A stretch of 64,000 bases of DNA from Mycobacterium sp. E3251 (GCF_001666835.1 NZ_LZJF01000064.1:1-64000), one strand, 5' to 3'; positions 51,939 through 62,465 are shown, counted from the stretch's first letter. Numbers and translations: made by a program. Notes: generated from the sequence alone by a model not told the origin.

Positions 51939-52853
51939 ATGGCTCGCACCCCCGAACTGTCGGCCGTAAACGTCGGTGAACAGCTGGAGCTGTACCGCCG
52001 GATGTGGGTTATGCGGCTGCTGGACATGGCGCTGGAAGAGCGGCGCATCGACGGTCTGCTCAACGGGACGACGGCCGCCGCCTTCGGCCAAGAGGCCGTG
52101 GCGGTCGGTGCCGTCGCGGCGCTTCGACCCGGCGACGTCATGAGCACCGCGATCCACCACTTCGAGCACGCCCGACGGGTCAGCCTCGCGCTTCCGCTGG
52201 GTCCCGCCATCGCCGAGATGATCGCCCCGAGCCGGGCTGCGGCCGGCGGCGCGAAGGAAAGCCCCTTCGCGACGGAATGGAAGCAGTTGTTCGCCACCAC
52301 GGACCCGGTACGGCAGTCGATCTTGTTCGCGTTGGGCGATGCCTATGCGCAGCGGCATGCCGGCGACGGCAGGGTGACCCTGTGCGTCATCGGGGACGAC
52401 GCCGTGAGCTCCGCCGAGTTCAAATCGGCCGCGCGGATCGCGCTGTCGTGGCGACTCCCAGTGGTCTTCGTCGTCGAAAACATCCGCGACGCGTCCGGCG
52501 TGCGACGGGGTCCGCGCGAACACCATGGCTTGCCCGTGCTGTCGGTGGACGGCAACAGCGTTGGGGCCGTGCATGACTCGGTCACCGAAGCGGTGGAACG
52601 AGCGAGCGCCGGCGGCGGTCCTGCGATGGTGGAAGCGGTGACCTTCCGGACCAACCACCCCGCCGCGGTCGATCCGTTGGTTTGCACCAAGCGGCAGCTG
52701 ACCCGTGCCGGGGTGAGCGCCGGACACCTCGACGAGGTGGAACACCGGGCTCGCCGGCTGGTGGCCGAGGCCGCGGCGTTCGCCAACGCGCTGCGGCGGG
52801 CGGATGGGCCGGCATCGGTCGGCGGACCCGACCACCGGTCGGCCGCTAGCTGA
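51939..52853 (+). CDS. Thiamine-diphosphate dehydrogenase E1-alpha-like protein, solitary and divergent
   Basis: 304 aa from ATG 51939 with AGGAG upstream. The N terminus QLELYRRMWVMRLLDMALEE and AAAFGQEAVAVGAVAALRPGD match branched-chain/pyruvate dehydrogenase E1-alpha. The TDP-binding motif, normally GDG...N, here reads IGDDAVSSAEF then VVFVVEN, so the second Gly is Asp. It is 30-60 residues shorter than family members, and no E1-beta or E2 gene is near. It may be a non-catalytic or regulatory relic. Its 3' end overlaps the convergent regulator by eight bases. Confidence 0.75.
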   Translation: MARTPELSAVNVGEQLELYRRMWVMRLLDMALEERRIDGLLNGTTAAAFGQEAVAVGAVAALRPGDVMSTAIHHFEHARRVSLALPLGPAIAEMIAPSRAAAGGAKESPFATEWKQLFATTDPVRQSILFALGDAYAQRHAGDGRVTLCVIGDDAVSSAEFKSAARIALSWRLPVVFVVENIRDASGVRRGPREHHGLPVLSVDGNSVGAVHDSVTEAVERASAGGGPAMVEAVTFRTNHPAAVDPLVCTKRQLTRAGVSAGHLDEVEHRARRLVAEAAAFANALRRADGPASVGGPDHRSAAS

Positions 52854-53499
52854 GCAGGCCTTGCCGCATCGCCTCGGCAACGGCGGCTGCGCGATCGCTG
52901 ACGCCGAGCTTCTCGTACAGGCGTTGCACGTGGGTTTTGACCGTCGACGGAGCCACGTACAGCTCACCCGCGATCACCGGGATGCTCTGACCACGCGCAA
53001 TCCTGTTGAGCACCTCGAGTTCTCGGGCGCTGAGCACGGGACCCGCCGGCTCCGCCCGGTGCCGGATCTCCGCGGTCAGGCCCCCCACCAGAGCCGGCGC
53101 CACCACGTCGCGACCCTGCGCGCAGTCGAGCACGGCCTTGACGATTTCGCTTCGGGTCGAGTCCTTGAGCACGAACCCGGCTGCGCCCTGCTGCAGCGCC
53201 TGGTACACGATGGCGGGCTCGTCGTGCGCCGAGATCAGCAGCACGCGGGTCGGCAATTCCTGGCTCCGCACCGCCGCCGCCACCTGCCCACCGTCCATGC
53301 CGGGCATGCGGTAGTCGAGCAGGGCGATGTCGGGCTGGTGCTCCTTGATCAGTTCCAGCGCCGCCGCGCCGTCCTCTGCCTCGCCGACGACGTGCACCGA
53401 ACCGCTCGACGAAAGCGCGCGCACTACGCCCTCGCGAAACAGCGGATGGTCGTCACCGACAACCACCCGCACCTTTTCTGGCGTTGCCGGCCCGGCCAT
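52846..53499 (-). CDS. NarL/FixJ-family response regulator
   Basis: 217 aa from ATG 53499. Receiver domain with phospho-acceptor Asp62 in IALLDYRMPGMDGG, conserved Asp pair in VVVGDDHPLFREG and Lys in GFVLKDSTRSE; the LuxR helix-turn-helix is at about 152-210 (LSARELEVLNRIARGQS, YVAPSTVKTHVQRLYEKLG). A -10 TACACT (53507-53512) seven bases from the ATG supports this start. It pairs with the divergent histidine kinase; both promoters lie within 115 bases. Confidence 0.92.
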   Translation of the reverse strand: MAGPATPEKVRVVVGDDHPLFREGVVRALSSSGSVHVVGEAEDGAAALELIKEHQPDIALLDYRMPGMDGGQVAAAVRSQELPTRVLLISAHDEPAIVYQALQQGAAGFVLKDSTRSEIVKAVLDCAQGRDVVAPALVGGLTAEIRHRAEPAGPVLSARELEVLNRIARGQSIPVIAGELYVAPSTVKTHVQRLYEKLGVSDRAAAVAEAMRQGLLS

Positions 53500-53506
53500 G
53501 GCGACG

Positions 53507-53606
53507 AGTGTAGCGGTCCGCTCAAGTGCGCCGTTCTCAAATTCCGGACAATCTGATGGCGAATATCCCGGTTTGCTTCGGCGGTTCCGACGTGGATTAT
53601 TACGGT
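53507..53606. promoter_or_regulatory. Divergent leaderless promoters of the two-component pair
   Basis: Minus strand: TACACT (53507-53512), seven bases, ATG 53499. Plus strand: TACGGT (53601-53606), six bases, ATG 53613. Both fit TANNNT leaderless promoters and fix the two starts. Confidence 0.55.
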
Positions 53607-53612
53607 GATCGG

Positions 53613-54833
53613 ATGGCGGATAGCAGCGACACAGAACTGGATCGGGTGCGCAGGGTCCACCAGTTGCGCTCGTACCGAATCGTTTCGGTGCTCCGGATCT
53701 GTGTGGTGGGCCTGATGGTTGCCGCCATGGTCGTCGACACCCCGCGGTCGGAATGGCCGCAGCAAAGCGCTCTCGTCGCCGCCTACGCATTCGTTGCGCT
53801 CTGTGCGTTCGTGCTGGCGTTCACCCCCGTGCGCCGATGGGTCGGGTTGGGCGGCTCGGCCGGGGTCGGTCGGCTGGAGCCGTTTACTTTCACCATCCTC
53901 GATGTGGTCGCGTTGACCGGCTTTCAATTGCTGTCCGCCCTGGGGATCCTTCCGCTGTTGATCATGGTGCTGCTGCCGGTGTTGGTGGGCGTGGATGTGT
54001 CGTCGCGCCGTGCGGCGGTGGTGCTCACCTTCACGCTCGTCGGCTTCGCCATCGCCGGCATTCATGACCGAGTGCTGATGAGTCCGGGGCACTGGCCGAG
54101 CACGGTATTTCTGCTCGGGCTCTACGGCTTTCTGTGCGTCACGGCATTCGTCGTCGTCCGGATGGAGGAGCGACACGTGCGATCGGTCGCGGGCCTGAGC
54201 ACATTGCGTGAGGAGTTGCTCGCTCAAACGATGACCGCGTCCGATGTCGAGCAGCGGCGGATCTCGGAATCCCTTCACGACGGGCCGCTGCAGGACATTT
54301 TGGCGGTGCGCCAAGAACTCGTCGAGTTGGGCGCGGAATTGCCCGGCGATGAGCGTGTCGGGCGGGCGCTCACCGGTCTTCAGATGGCGTCGGAACGCCT
54401 GCGGGAGGCGACTTTCGAACTGCATCCCGCCGTCCTCGAGCAGGTCGGCCTGGCGGCCGCCGTCCAGCAGCTGGCCGTAATTAGCGCCCAGCGTTCGGGC
54501 ATCGAGATCTCCACCGACATCGATTACCCGATTCGCAATGCGATCGACCCGATCGTGTTCGGTGTGGTGCGCGAATTGCTGTCCAACGTCGTGCAGCATT
54601 CCCGGGCTCGCAGTGCTTCGGTCATGCTCGGGATCACCGACGACCGATGCGTCCTGCACGTGGTCGATGATGGGGTGGGGTTCGACGTCGGGACCGTGGC
54701 CCGCCGCCTCGGCGAGGGACACATCGGGTTGGCGTCGCACCGGGCGCGCGTGGACGCCGCCGGGGGTGAGTTCGTGTCCCTCGATGTCCCGGTCGGGACT
54801 CACATCTGCGTCGAGCTGCCGATCACGAAATAG
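53613..54833 (+). CDS. NarL-type sensor histidine kinase (HisKA_3), membrane-bound
   Basis: 406 aa from ATG 53613, set by the leaderless promoter. Six transmembrane helices lie in residues 24-182, with almost no extracytoplasmic domain, suggesting sensing in or at the membrane. The DHp box is RRISESLHDGPLQDIL with phospho-accepting His222; the HATPase domain has VVRELLSNVVQHSRA (N box), VVDDGVGFD (G1) and GHIGLASHRARV (G2). It probably phosphorylates the divergent NarL-type regulator. Signal unknown. Confidence 0.92.
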   Translation: MADSSDTELDRVRRVHQLRSYRIVSVLRICVVGLMVAAMVVDTPRSEWPQQSALVAAYAFVALCAFVLAFTPVRRWVGLGGSAGVGRLEPFTFTILDVVALTGFQLLSALGILPLLIMVLLPVLVGVDVSSRRAAVVLTFTLVGFAIAGIHDRVLMSPGHWPSTVFLLGLYGFLCVTAFVVVRMEERHVRSVAGLSTLREELLAQTMTASDVEQRRISESLHDGPLQDILAVRQELVELGAELPGDERVGRALTGLQMASERLREATFELHPAVLEQVGLAAAVQQLAVISAQRSGIEISTDIDYPIRNAIDPIVFGVVRELLSNVVQHSRARSASVMLGITDDRCVLHVVDDGVGFDVGTVARRLGEGHIGLASHRARVDAAGGEFVSLDVPVGTHICVELPITK

Positions 54834-54840
54834 CGCAACG

Positions 54841-56457
54841 CTAGTTCAGGTCGACGGACTTTCCCGTGGCGGCCGCGTAACCCGCGCGATAGCCGAAAAC
54901 CATTGCGGGACCCAATGTCCCGCCGGCGCCGCCGTAAGCACGTCCGGTCACGCCGCCCATCGCGTTGCCCGCGGCGTAAAGACCCGGGATCGGCTCACCG
55001 CTCACATGCAGCACGCGCCCGTCGCGATCGGTGCGCGGACCGCCCTTGGTGCCCATCGCGCCGATGCACACCGGCACCGCGTAGAAGGGCGCGGTGTCGA
55101 TCGGGCCGAGGGTTTTGCCGGCCAGGGTGGTCGCGCTGTCGTCGCCCCAGTAACCGTCGTAGGCGCTGGAGCCGCGCTCGAAGTCGGGATCGGCGCCGGC
55201 GGCCACGTGGCGGTTCCAGGCCTCGACGGTGCGCGTCAAGCCGTCGGCGTCGATGCCGGTCTTGGCGGCCAGCTCGGCGAGGTTCGCCGACTCGCAGAAC
55301 CAGTCCGGAACGGGCTGTCCCGGTTCGATGCCCAGGAATCCGTAGCGCTGCAGGTGAATTGAATCGAACACCATCCACGCGCGGTCGTTGACGTACCCGC
55401 CGCGGGGATCGAGGTAGTGGAATGCGCCGGCCATGGAGTTGTAGTCGCAGGCCTCGTTGACAAAGCGGCGGCCCGCCGAGTTGACGATGATGCTCCTGGG
55501 CCGCGTCCGTTCCAGCCGTACGCTGCGGCTGCGTGGCTTGCCTTCGATGGTGTCGCCGGGGATTTGGACGATCGGCACCCACCAGGCCTCGCCCATGTTC
55601 GCCAGGTCCGCGCCCTGTGCCATCGCCATGCGCAAGCCGTCCCCGGTGTTGTTGGGCGGCGAGACCGCGCCGTGCATCGGGCCACGCAGAAAGGCCTGCG
55701 CGAGAGCGGGATCCCACTCGAAGCCGCCGGTGCCCAGGATGACGCCGTGCCGGGCGCGAACGTCGAACGTGCGTCCTTGGAGTCCGATCCGCGCACCGGT
55801 GATTTCTCCGTCCTCGGCGATGAGTCGCTCTGCCCGCGCATGGGTGTGCGGGGTGACGCCGGCATCCAGCAGTCCCTTGAGGAGCCCCGCGATCAGCGCC
55901 GTGCCTGCGACGCACAGGTGACTGGTTCGTTCGTCGATCGCCGCGTGCAGACGCGCCCTGGTCTCGGCATCGAACCCGACGTTGGACCAGTCGGCGGGAA
56001 ACGACGTGATCCGAGTGGCCCACTCGCCCAACTGCGCCAGATCGAAGGGAGCGGCAGTCAGCGAACGGCCGCCGGCCGGTTGGCCTCCCGGCAATTCGGG
56101 CCGATAGTCGGGGAAGCCGGTGGCGATCTCGAAGCGCAGACCGCTGTGTGCCTCGACGAAGTCGAGCATCGCCGGGCCGGTGTGCACGAATGTCTCGACC
56201 AGTTCGTCGTCCATCGAGCCCAGGGACTGCGCGCGCAGGTATCGCAACGCGTCGGCGGGCGTCAATTCGCCGTCGGGCGAACGGTTATGGGCCGGGATCC
56301 ACACGACGCCACCCGACACCGCGGTGGTCCCCCCGACGGTCGGCGCCTTCTCGAAGACCTCCACCGAGGCCCCGGATGCGGCGGCGGCGAGGGCGGCGGT
56401 GAGCCCGGCGCCGCCACTGCCGAGCACGACGACGTCGACTTGCGTGTCCCACGACAT
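54841..56457 (-). CDS. FAD-dependent dehydrogenase, KstD/fumarate-reductase flavoprotein family (I)
   Basis: 538 aa. N-terminal FAD Rossmann motif VVVLGSGGAGLTAALAAA, then EKAPTVGGTTAVSGGVVWIP, a hallmark of 3-ketosteroid-delta1-dehydrogenase-like flavoproteins; the C-terminal FAD segment is GGVTGRAYGGAGGTLGPAM. Family enzymes remove hydrogens next to a ring ketone. Substrate not assignable. It is transcribed with the IclR gene upstream in the same direction (14-base gap), so it may belong to the IclR regulon. Confidence 0.88.
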   Translation of the reverse strand: MSWDTQVDVVVLGSGGAGLTAALAAAASGASVEVFEKAPTVGGTTAVSGGVVWIPAHNRSPDGELTPADALRYLRAQSLGSMDDELVETFVHTGPAMLDFVEAHSGLRFEIATGFPDYRPELPGGQPAGGRSLTAAPFDLAQLGEWATRITSFPADWSNVGFDAETRARLHAAIDERTSHLCVAGTALIAGLLKGLLDAGVTPHTHARAERLIAEDGEITGARIGLQGRTFDVRARHGVILGTGGFEWDPALAQAFLRGPMHGAVSPPNNTGDGLRMAMAQGADLANMGEAWWVPIVQIPGDTIEGKPRSRSVRLERTRPRSIIVNSAGRRFVNEACDYNSMAGAFHYLDPRGGYVNDRAWMVFDSIHLQRYGFLGIEPGQPVPDWFCESANLAELAAKTGIDADGLTRTVEAWNRHVAAGADPDFERGSSAYDGYWGDDSATTLAGKTLGPIDTAPFYAVPVCIGAMGTKGGPRTDRDGRVLHVSGEPIPGLYAAGNAMGGVTGRAYGGAGGTLGPAMVFGYRAGYAAATGKSVDLN

Positions 56458-56471
56458 TGATCGTTATCCCT

Positions 56472-57149
56472 TCAGCCCAGCAGCTCGGACAACTGCTTCG
56501 CGGCTTTGACGACCGCATCTTTTCCACGCATCACGACGTCTTCCCGGTGGGAGATGAGGTTGATGCACGTGGGTGGGGAGGGCGGGTGGCGGCGCACCGC
56601 CACGGCCAGGCCATAGGTGTTCGGCTCGATCTCCCCGTACGTGCTCACCCAGCCGCTCTCGCGAGCGCGGGTGACCAGGTCTCGTTCCCCGGGGCGCGGC
56701 GGCATGCTCGCGAGCAAGGCGATTCCGGCCGCACCCCGTTCGAGCGGGTACCGACTTCCTTCGTGGAAGGACAGTTGGTAGGCGACATGGCTCGGCACGA
56801 TGACCGCGATCGCAACCTGCTGGTCGCCCTCGGCGATGAGCAACGACACCGTGGTGCCGAGCTCGTCGGCCAGCGCGCGCAGGATCGGCAGGCTGACCTG
56901 GCGCACATTGCGGTCGAACGATGCGCCGAGAACGGCGAGCCCGGAAGCCGGCCGGTAGCGCCCGTCCTCTCCCTTTGCCACCAAACGGAATTCGGCCAGC
57001 GTGGAAAGCAGCCGATAGGCGATGGTGCGATGCACCCCGACCTGTTCGGCGAGCTGTTGCACGGTGAGCCCACTGGGGGAGTCCGCCACCATCTGCAGCG
57101 CGGTCAGCCCCCGGGCCAGCGTCTGTGAACCTGTCACCGAACCTGCCAC
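56472..57149 (-). CDS. IclR-family transcriptional regulator
   Basis: 225 aa from GTG 57149, 11 bases after AAGGAGG. Winged helix at the N terminus: LTVQQLAEQVGVHRTIAYRLLSTL (about 33-56). The effector domain (75-225) is of IclR type. It is divergent from the mhpC-mhpA-mhpB-like operon and separated from it by a 28-bp dyad, so it very likely controls that operon in response to an aromatic acid, as MhpR (also IclR) does in E. coli. Confidence 0.92.
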   Translation of the reverse strand: MAGSVTGSQTLARGLTALQMVADSPSGLTVQQLAEQVGVHRTIAYRLLSTLAEFRLVAKGEDGRYRPASGLAVLGASFDRNVRQVSLPILRALADELGTTVSLLIAEGDQQVAIAVIVPSHVAYQLSFHEGSRYPLERGAAGIALLASMPPRPGERDLVTRARESGWVSTYGEIEPNTYGLAVAVRRHPPSPPTCINLISHREDVVMRGKDAVVKAAKQLSELLG

Positions 57150-57187
57150 AGCCTTGACAGACCTCCTTCGCGAGAGCGAAGCTCTAT

Positions 57188-57215
57188 TAATAACGCACGT
57201 CAGTGTGCGATATTA
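57188..57215. promoter_or_regulatory. 28-bp dyad operator between IclR and mhp-like operon
   Basis: TAATAACGCAC (57188-57198) and GTGCGATATTA (57205-57215) are inverted repeats matching at ten of eleven positions, around GTCAGT. It lies 39 bases upstream of the IclR start and 62 upstream of the hydrolase start. Size and symmetry suit an IclR dimer. Confidence 0.7.
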
Positions 57216-57277
57216 GCACACCAAGTTGGTCAAGAACGAGAATACGATTTCCACGAACTGAAGGCCAGAGAGGAACC

Positions 57278-58141
57278 GTGGCGGAGTTCGAGAGCATCTG
57301 GAGCGATCTCCAGGGCGTCGCATTTGAGCAGGGCTACCTCGACGCCGGGGGTGTGCGGACCCGTTACCTGCGGGCCGGCGACCCGGGCAAGCCGGTGCTG
57401 GTGCTGTTGCACGGATCCGGTGGCCACGCCGAGGCGTATGTCCGCAACCTCGGGGCGCACGCCGAGCACTTCTGGACCTGGTCGATCGACATGCTGGGCC
57501 ACGGCTACACCAGCAAGCCGGGCCACCCGCTGGAAGTCCACCACTATGTCGAGCACCTGATGGCCGTCCTGCGCACCATCGGCGTCAATCGCGCCAGCAT
57601 CAGCGGCGAATCGCTGGGCGGTTGGGTGGCCACCCGCGCCGCCATCGACCATCCCGACGTGGTCGACCGGCTCGTCCTCAACACCGCCGGCGGCTCCCAG
57701 GCCGACCCGGTGGTGATGAAGCGGATCGTCACGCTATCCATGGCGGCCGCCGAGGACCCGACCTGGGAAACGGTGCAAGCCCGGATCAAGTGGTTGATGG
57801 CCGACAAGTCCAAGGACTACGACGACTTGGTCGCCAGCCGCCAACGCGTCTATCGCCAGCCGGGATTCGTGGACGCCATGCGCGACATCATGGCGTTGCA
57901 GGATCCGGAGATCCGGGCGCGCAACATCATCGGCCCCGACGAATACGCTGACATCACGGCGCCGACGCTGGTGCTGTGGACCAGCGACGACCCCACCGCG
58001 GACGTGACCGAGGGCCGCCGCATCGCCTCGATGATCCCCGATGCGCGGTTCGAGGTGATGCCCGGCTGTGGTCACTGGCCGCAGTACGAAGACGCCAAGA
58101 CCTTCAACCGTTTGCACCTGGACTTCCTGCTGGGGCGGTGA
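57278..58141 (+). CDS. mhpC: C-C bond meta-cleavage product hydrolase (MhpC/BphD-like alpha/beta hydrolase)
   Basis: 287 aa from GTG 57278 with AGAGGA upstream. Alpha/beta hydrolase triad: Ser in [14 protein letters not shown], Asp in [11 protein letters not shown], His in [22 protein letters not shown] forms the oxyanion hole. The family hydrolyses the ring-fission product of extradiol dioxygenases to a 2-hydroxydienoate and an acid. It is followed by MhpA- and MhpB-like genes, which supports the assignment. TGATG junction with the next gene. Confidence 0.85.
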   Translation: MAEFESIWSDLQGVAFEQGYLDAGGVRTRYLRAGDPGKPVLVLLHGSGGHAEAYVRNLGAHAEHFWTWSIDMLGHGYTSKPGHPLEVHHYVEHLMAVLRTIGVNRASISGESLGGWVATRAAIDHPDVVDRLVLNTAGGSQADPVVMKRIVTLSMAAAEDPTWETVQARIKWLMADKSKDYDDLVASRQRVYRQPGFVDAMRDIMALQDPEIRARNIIGPDEYADITAPTLVLWTSDDPTADVTEGRRIASMIPDARFEVMPGCGHWPQYEDAKTFNRLHLDFLLGR

Positions 58142-59862
58142 TGGTCGAGGCGGGGCGCGAGCCGGCGGGGATCGAGACCGATGTCGTCGTGGTCGGCGCG
58201 GGGCCGGTCGGCCTGACGTTGGCCAACATCCTTGGGCTGCAGGGCATCCGCACGGTGGTGGTCGACGAGCGCGACACGCTGATCGACTATCCGCGTGGGG
58301 TGGGGCTCGACGACGAGGCGCTGCGGACCTTCCAGTCGATCGGGCTGGCCGATCGCATCGTGCCGCACACGGTGCCCAACCAGATCCTGCGATTCGTCGA
58401 TGCCAAGCGGCGGGTGCTTGCCGAAATGGCGCCGCCCGACGCGCGGTTCGGCTGGCCGAAACGCAACGGTTTCGTGCAACCGCTCGTCGACGCCGAATTG
58501 CTGGCCGGGCTGGAACGATTCGAGCACGTCGAGGTGCGGTGGGGGCGTCCGATGGTGGCGTGTCAGGGCGACGCCGACGGGGTGACCGTCGAACTCGGGG
58601 GCGCGCGTGACCATGAAACATCAAGCCTACGAGCACGTTACGTGGTGGGTTGCGACGGCGGTCGCAGCATGACCCGCCGCATGATGGGCGTATCTTTCGA
58701 CGGGACTACTTCGTCGACACGCTGGCTGGTGGTCGACATCGCCAACGACCCGCTCGGTCACCCAAACAGCGAAGTCGGCGCCGACCCCGAACGCCCGTAC
58801 GCCTCGATCTCGATTGCGCACGGAATTCGCAGGTTCGAGTTCATGATTCACGCCGACGAGACCGACGAGCAGGCTGAGGATCCGGCGTTCCTGACGCGGA
58901 TGCTGGCGCGGATGGTGCCACACCCGGAGCGCGTCGACGTGATCCGTCGCCGGGTCTACACCCATCACTCGCGGATCGCCGGCGCGTTCCGCAAAGGCCG
59001 GCTGTTGCTCGCCGGGGATGCCGCGCATCTAATGCCCGTCTGGCAGGGCCAGGGCTACAACAGCGGCATCCGCGACGCCGCCAATCTGGGTTGGAAGCTC
59101 GCCGCGGTCGTGAGCGGGCGTGCCGGCGAAAGCTTGCTGGACACCTACGACATGGAGCGCCGCAAGCACGCGCGGGCCATGATCGACCTTTCCACCATGG
59201 TGGGCCGAGTCATCTCGCCCACGAACCGGCGGGTGGCCGGCGCGCGAGACCTCCTCGTTCGGTCGGCGTCAATTGTGCCGTCGCTCAAGCGGTATGTCCT
59301 GGAGATGCGGTTCAAGCCGATGCCACGCTACGAACAGGGTGCCGTTGTCCACGACTCCGGCACCGGCCGGGCGGATTCGGCGGTGGGCACGCTGTTCATC
59401 CAGCCCCGGGTCGACACCCGGGATCGGCAGAACGTGCTGCTGGACGACGTGCTCGGTGACTGGTTCGCGGTGCTCTGCTGGAACAACAACCCTCGCAAGA
59501 TTCTGGGTGACGTCGCCTTCGCGAGCTGGAAGGCCCTGGGCGCCCGATTCGTTGCGTTGCGGCCGTTGACCCAGCTGCACTGGACCGGCCACGACGACCC
59601 CGACGTCGTCGTCGTGGGCGACCGCGACGGCGCGGTCAAATCCTGGTTCGACGCCCACCAGGAATCGGTGTTGTTCCTGCGTCCCGATCGGTGCATCGCC
59701 GGTGCGTGCATCGCTCAGCGCGCCCCCGACCTGAGTGCCGCGCTCATTGATGCACTCGCCCTCACGCCGCGAGGGGGTGATCCGCAAAGTGGCACTGGCT
59801 CTGTGCTGTATGTCGCACAGCCCGCTCCTGAATCTTCCGGGGCCGTCGCAGGACCTGCTTGA
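58141..59862 (+). CDS. mhpA: 3-(3-hydroxyphenyl)propionate hydroxylase-like FAD monooxygenase (MhpA family)
   Basis: 573 aa from ATG 58141. Class A flavoprotein monooxygenase: [14 protein letters not shown] (19-32), DG motif in [17 protein letters not shown], and [18 protein letters not shown] for the ribityl site. A thioredoxin-like C-terminal region follows. Members ortho-hydroxylate phenolic acids to catechols using NADH. Here it should make the catechol cleaved by the next enzyme. The true substrate may differ from hydroxyphenylpropionate. Confidence 0.88.
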   Translation: MVEAGREPAGIETDVVVVGAGPVGLTLANILGLQGIRTVVVDERDTLIDYPRGVGLDDEALRTFQSIGLADRIVPHTVPNQILRFVDAKRRVLAEMAPPDARFGWPKRNGFVQPLVDAELLAGLERFEHVEVRWGRPMVACQGDADGVTVELGGARDHETSSLRARYVVGCDGGRSMTRRMMGVSFDGTTSSTRWLVVDIANDPLGHPNSEVGADPERPYASISIAHGIRRFEFMIHADETDEQAEDPAFLTRMLARMVPHPERVDVIRRRVYTHHSRIAGAFRKGRLLLAGDAAHLMPVWQGQGYNSGIRDAANLGWKLAAVVSGRAGESLLDTYDMERRKHARAMIDLSTMVGRVISPTNRRVAGARDLLVRSASIVPSLKRYVLEMRFKPMPRYEQGAVVHDSGTGRADSAVGTLFIQPRVDTRDRQNVLLDDVLGDWFAVLCWNNNPRKILGDVAFASWKALGARFVALRPLTQLHWTGHDDPDVVVVGDRDGAVKSWFDAHQESVLFLRPDRCIAGACIAQRAPDLSAALIDALALTPRGGDPQSGTGSVLYVAQPAPESSGAVAGPA

Positions 59863-60727
59863 CGACATCGAAGGTGCAATCGCCGGCGCCCGGCAATTCG
59901 TCGCCGATTTCGACCCCGAACTCGTCGTCGTCTTCTCCCCGGACCACTACAACGGCTTCTTCTACAAGGTGATGCCGCCCTTCTGTATCGGCACGAGCGC
60001 CAACGGAGTTGGTGATTACGGCACCCATGCGGGCCCGCTCGATGTTCCGGAGAAGCTGGCCACCGAGTGCGCGAAAGCCGTGCTCGACGCGGGGGTCGAC
60101 GTCGCGGTTTCGGCCTGCATGGACGTGGATCACGGGACCGTTCAGCCGCTCGAAAAGCTGCTCGGCGCAGCCACCGCACTACCGGTGATACCGATCTTCA
60201 TCAACGCGATCGGCGTCCCGCTGGGGCCATTGCATCGTTGCCGGGCGCTCGGTGCCGCCGTCGGCACCTATCTGGCCACGCTGAACAAGCGGGTTCTGGT
60301 GCTGGGATCCGGTGGCCTTTCGCACAGCCCGCCGGTGCCGACACTGGCGACCGCACCGCCGCCGGTCCTGGAACGTATCGTGCACGGCCGGCCGATGACG
60401 CCCGAGCAGCGGGAGGCCCGGCAGGCGGCCGTGATCGATGCGGCCAAGAGCTTCGCCGCCGGCGACGGCGAGCTGCAGGCACTGAACCCGGTGTGGGACC
60501 AGCGATTTCTCGAGATCATCGACGGCGGCTGGCTCCCCGAACTCGACCGGTGGTCGAACTCGTTCGTCGCGCACGAGGGCGGTAGCTCCGCCCAGGAAAT
60601 CAGAACCTGGATCGCCGCATTCTCCGCGCTGGCGAGCGCCGGGCCGTACGAAACCGTTGGGCGCTACTACAAACCGGCCCCTGAACTCATCGCAGGGTTC
60701 GCCATCAGGACGGCGGTGCCGAAATGA
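59789..60727 (+). CDS. mhpB: Class III extradiol ring-cleavage dioxygenase (MhpB family)
   Basis: 312 aa from GTG 59789 ([18 protein letters not shown]), eleven bases after GAGGGGG and giving the length of E. coli MhpB (314 aa); GTG 59777 is an alternative. LigB-type iron ligands and base: His in [18 protein letters not shown], and [10 protein letters not shown]. It opens a catechol ring next to the hydroxyls using Fe(II). The start lies 74 bases inside the mhpA-like gene, and its stop overlaps the next start (ATGA). Confidence 0.88.
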   Translation: MALALCCMSHSPLLNLPGPSQDLLDDIEGAIAGARQFVADFDPELVVVFSPDHYNGFFYKVMPPFCIGTSANGVGDYGTHAGPLDVPEKLATECAKAVLDAGVDVAVSACMDVDHGTVQPLEKLLGAATALPVIPIFINAIGVPLGPLHRCRALGAAVGTYLATLNKRVLVLGSGGLSHSPPVPTLATAPPPVLERIVHGRPMTPEQREARQAAVIDAAKSFAAGDGELQALNPVWDQRFLEIIDGGWLPELDRWSNSFVAHEGGSSAQEIRTWIAAFSALASAGPYETVGRYYKPAPELIAGFAIRTAVPK

Positions 60728-62463
60728 CGGGCGGGCAGGACGGCTTCGACCACGTCGTCGACGTACTCGTCGTCGGGTCGGGCGGCGGAGGCATGACCGC
60801 CGCCCTGACCGCCCAATCCGCCGGGCTGGACGCGCTGGTCGTGGAGAAGTCGTCGTTCTTCGGCGGCTCCACCGCGCTGTCCGGGGGCGGCATCTGGGTG
60901 CCGGGGGCGCCCGCACAGCGCAGGGAGGGCTACATGCCCTCACCCGAGAGCGTCGTCGAGTACCTGCAACGGATCACCGACGGATTGGTCAGCGAGGCGC
61001 GAATACGGCAGTACGTCGAGTCCGCGCCGAAGATGCTCGAATTTCTCGAACGGCTTTCCGGTTGGTTTGAATTCGTCTGGAAACCCGGTTACGCCGACTA
61101 CTACCCGGAACTGCCCGGTGGATCCGAACTGGGCAGCACGATCAACGTGCCGCCCATCGACCTGCGGAGGCTGGGCCCCGACGAGCACAAGCTTCTCCAA
61201 CCTTTGGCGTTGGCCCCGAGGGGAATCTGGCTCGGGCCCAAGGAACTACGGACCTTCTACCGCATCCGGCAATCGTGGGCCGGCAAAGGCGTTCTCCTCA
61301 AGCTGATTTCGCGGATGGTCCGGGCGCGGGTGTTCGGCGAACGGATGGCTGCGATCGGGCAGTCGCTGGCCGCGCGGCTGCGGCTGGCCATGCGGGAACG
61401 CGGCATCCCGCTGTGGCTGGACTCGCCGATGACCGAGTTGCTCACCGACGCCGACGGAACGGTGACCGGCGTGTCTTTGGAACGGGGTGGTGAAACGCAA
61501 CGGATCGGGGCACGTCTCGGGGTCATCCTGGCGTCCGGCGGCTTCGACCATGACCTGGCCTGGCGCAAGGAACTGCTGCCCGTGGTAGACCAGGACTGGA
61601 GTTTCGGCAACCCCGCCGCCATGGGCGACGGCATCAGGGCAGCGCAGAAGGTCGGTGCGGCAACCGAGTTGCTCGACGAGGCGTGGTGGTTCCCCGCCAT
61701 CCAATGGCCGGACGGCCGCATGCAATTCATGCTGAACGAACGCATGATGCCCGCACAGTTCATCGTCAACGGCAACGGCAAGCGCTTCATCAACGAGGCG
61801 GCGCCCTACATGGACTTCGGTCACGCCATGATCGACGGCCACAAATCCGGAGTCACGCACATCCCCTGTTGGCTGCTCACCGACCACAGGTCGTGGAACC
61901 GCTATGTCATCGGCGGCCATCTGCCGATACCCAAGATCCCCGGAGCGCCGGTGCCCACCGGCCGCAAGGTCCCCTCGGCGTGGCTGGAATCGGGAGTGGT
62001 CAAGGCGGCGATGACGTGGGAGGAGATGGCGGGCAGGATCGGCGTGCCGGCGCACAACTTGTCCGAAACCGCACGGCGTTTCAACGAACTCGCCCGCAAG
62101 GGCCACGACGACGATTTCAACCGCGGCGACAGCGTCTACGACAACTACTACGGCGATCCGACACTGCCCAACCCGAACCTGTACCCGCTGGGCGATCCAC
62201 CGTACTACGCGTTCCGGATCGTCCTGGGCGACCTCGGGACGTCCGGCGGCCTGCGTACCGACGAATTCGCCCGGGTGCTGCGGGACGACGACACCGTGGT
62301 CCCGGGGCTGTATGCGGTGGGCAATACGTCCGCACCGGTGATGGGACGCAGCTATGCCGGTGCTGGGGCGACGATCGGCCCCGCGATGACCTTCGGCTTC
62401 GTCGCGGCGAATCACCTTGCCGCACAGGCCGCCAACCGAACCCTTAATTCTCATAGGAGGTAG
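60724..62463 (+). CDS. FAD-dependent dehydrogenase, KstD-like (II)
   Basis: 579 aa. FAD motif [21 protein letters not shown] and [19 protein letters not shown] at the N terminus; [16 protein letters not shown] then [20 protein letters not shown] at the C terminus. The architecture is that of 3-oxosteroid delta1-dehydrogenases, which desaturate a ring beside a ketone. Its place behind an extradiol dioxygenase suggests it aromatises or desaturates a ring to produce the phenolic substrate. It shares family with 54841-56457 across the same IclR region. Confidence 0.88.
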   Translation: MTGGQDGFDHVVDVLVVGSGGGGMTAALTAQSAGLDALVVEKSSFFGGSTALSGGGIWVPGAPAQRREGYMPSPESVVEYLQRITDGLVSEARIRQYVESAPKMLEFLERLSGWFEFVWKPGYADYYPELPGGSELGSTINVPPIDLRRLGPDEHKLLQPLALAPRGIWLGPKELRTFYRIRQSWAGKGVLLKLISRMVRARVFGERMAAIGQSLAARLRLAMRERGIPLWLDSPMTELLTDADGTVTGVSLERGGETQRIGARLGVILASGGFDHDLAWRKELLPVVDQDWSFGNPAAMGDGIRAAQKVGAATELLDEAWWFPAIQWPDGRMQFMLNERMMPAQFIVNGNGKRFINEAAPYMDFGHAMIDGHKSGVTHIPCWLLTDHRSWNRYVIGGHLPIPKIPGAPVPTGRKVPSAWLESGVVKAAMTWEEMAGRIGVPAHNLSETARRFNELARKGHDDDFNRGDSVYDNYYGDPTLPNPNLYPLGDPPYYAFRIVLGDLGTSGGLRTDEFARVLRDDDTVVPGLYAVGNTSAPVMGRSYAGAGATIGPAMTFGFVAANHLAAQAANRTLNSHRR

Positions 62464-62465
62464 CA

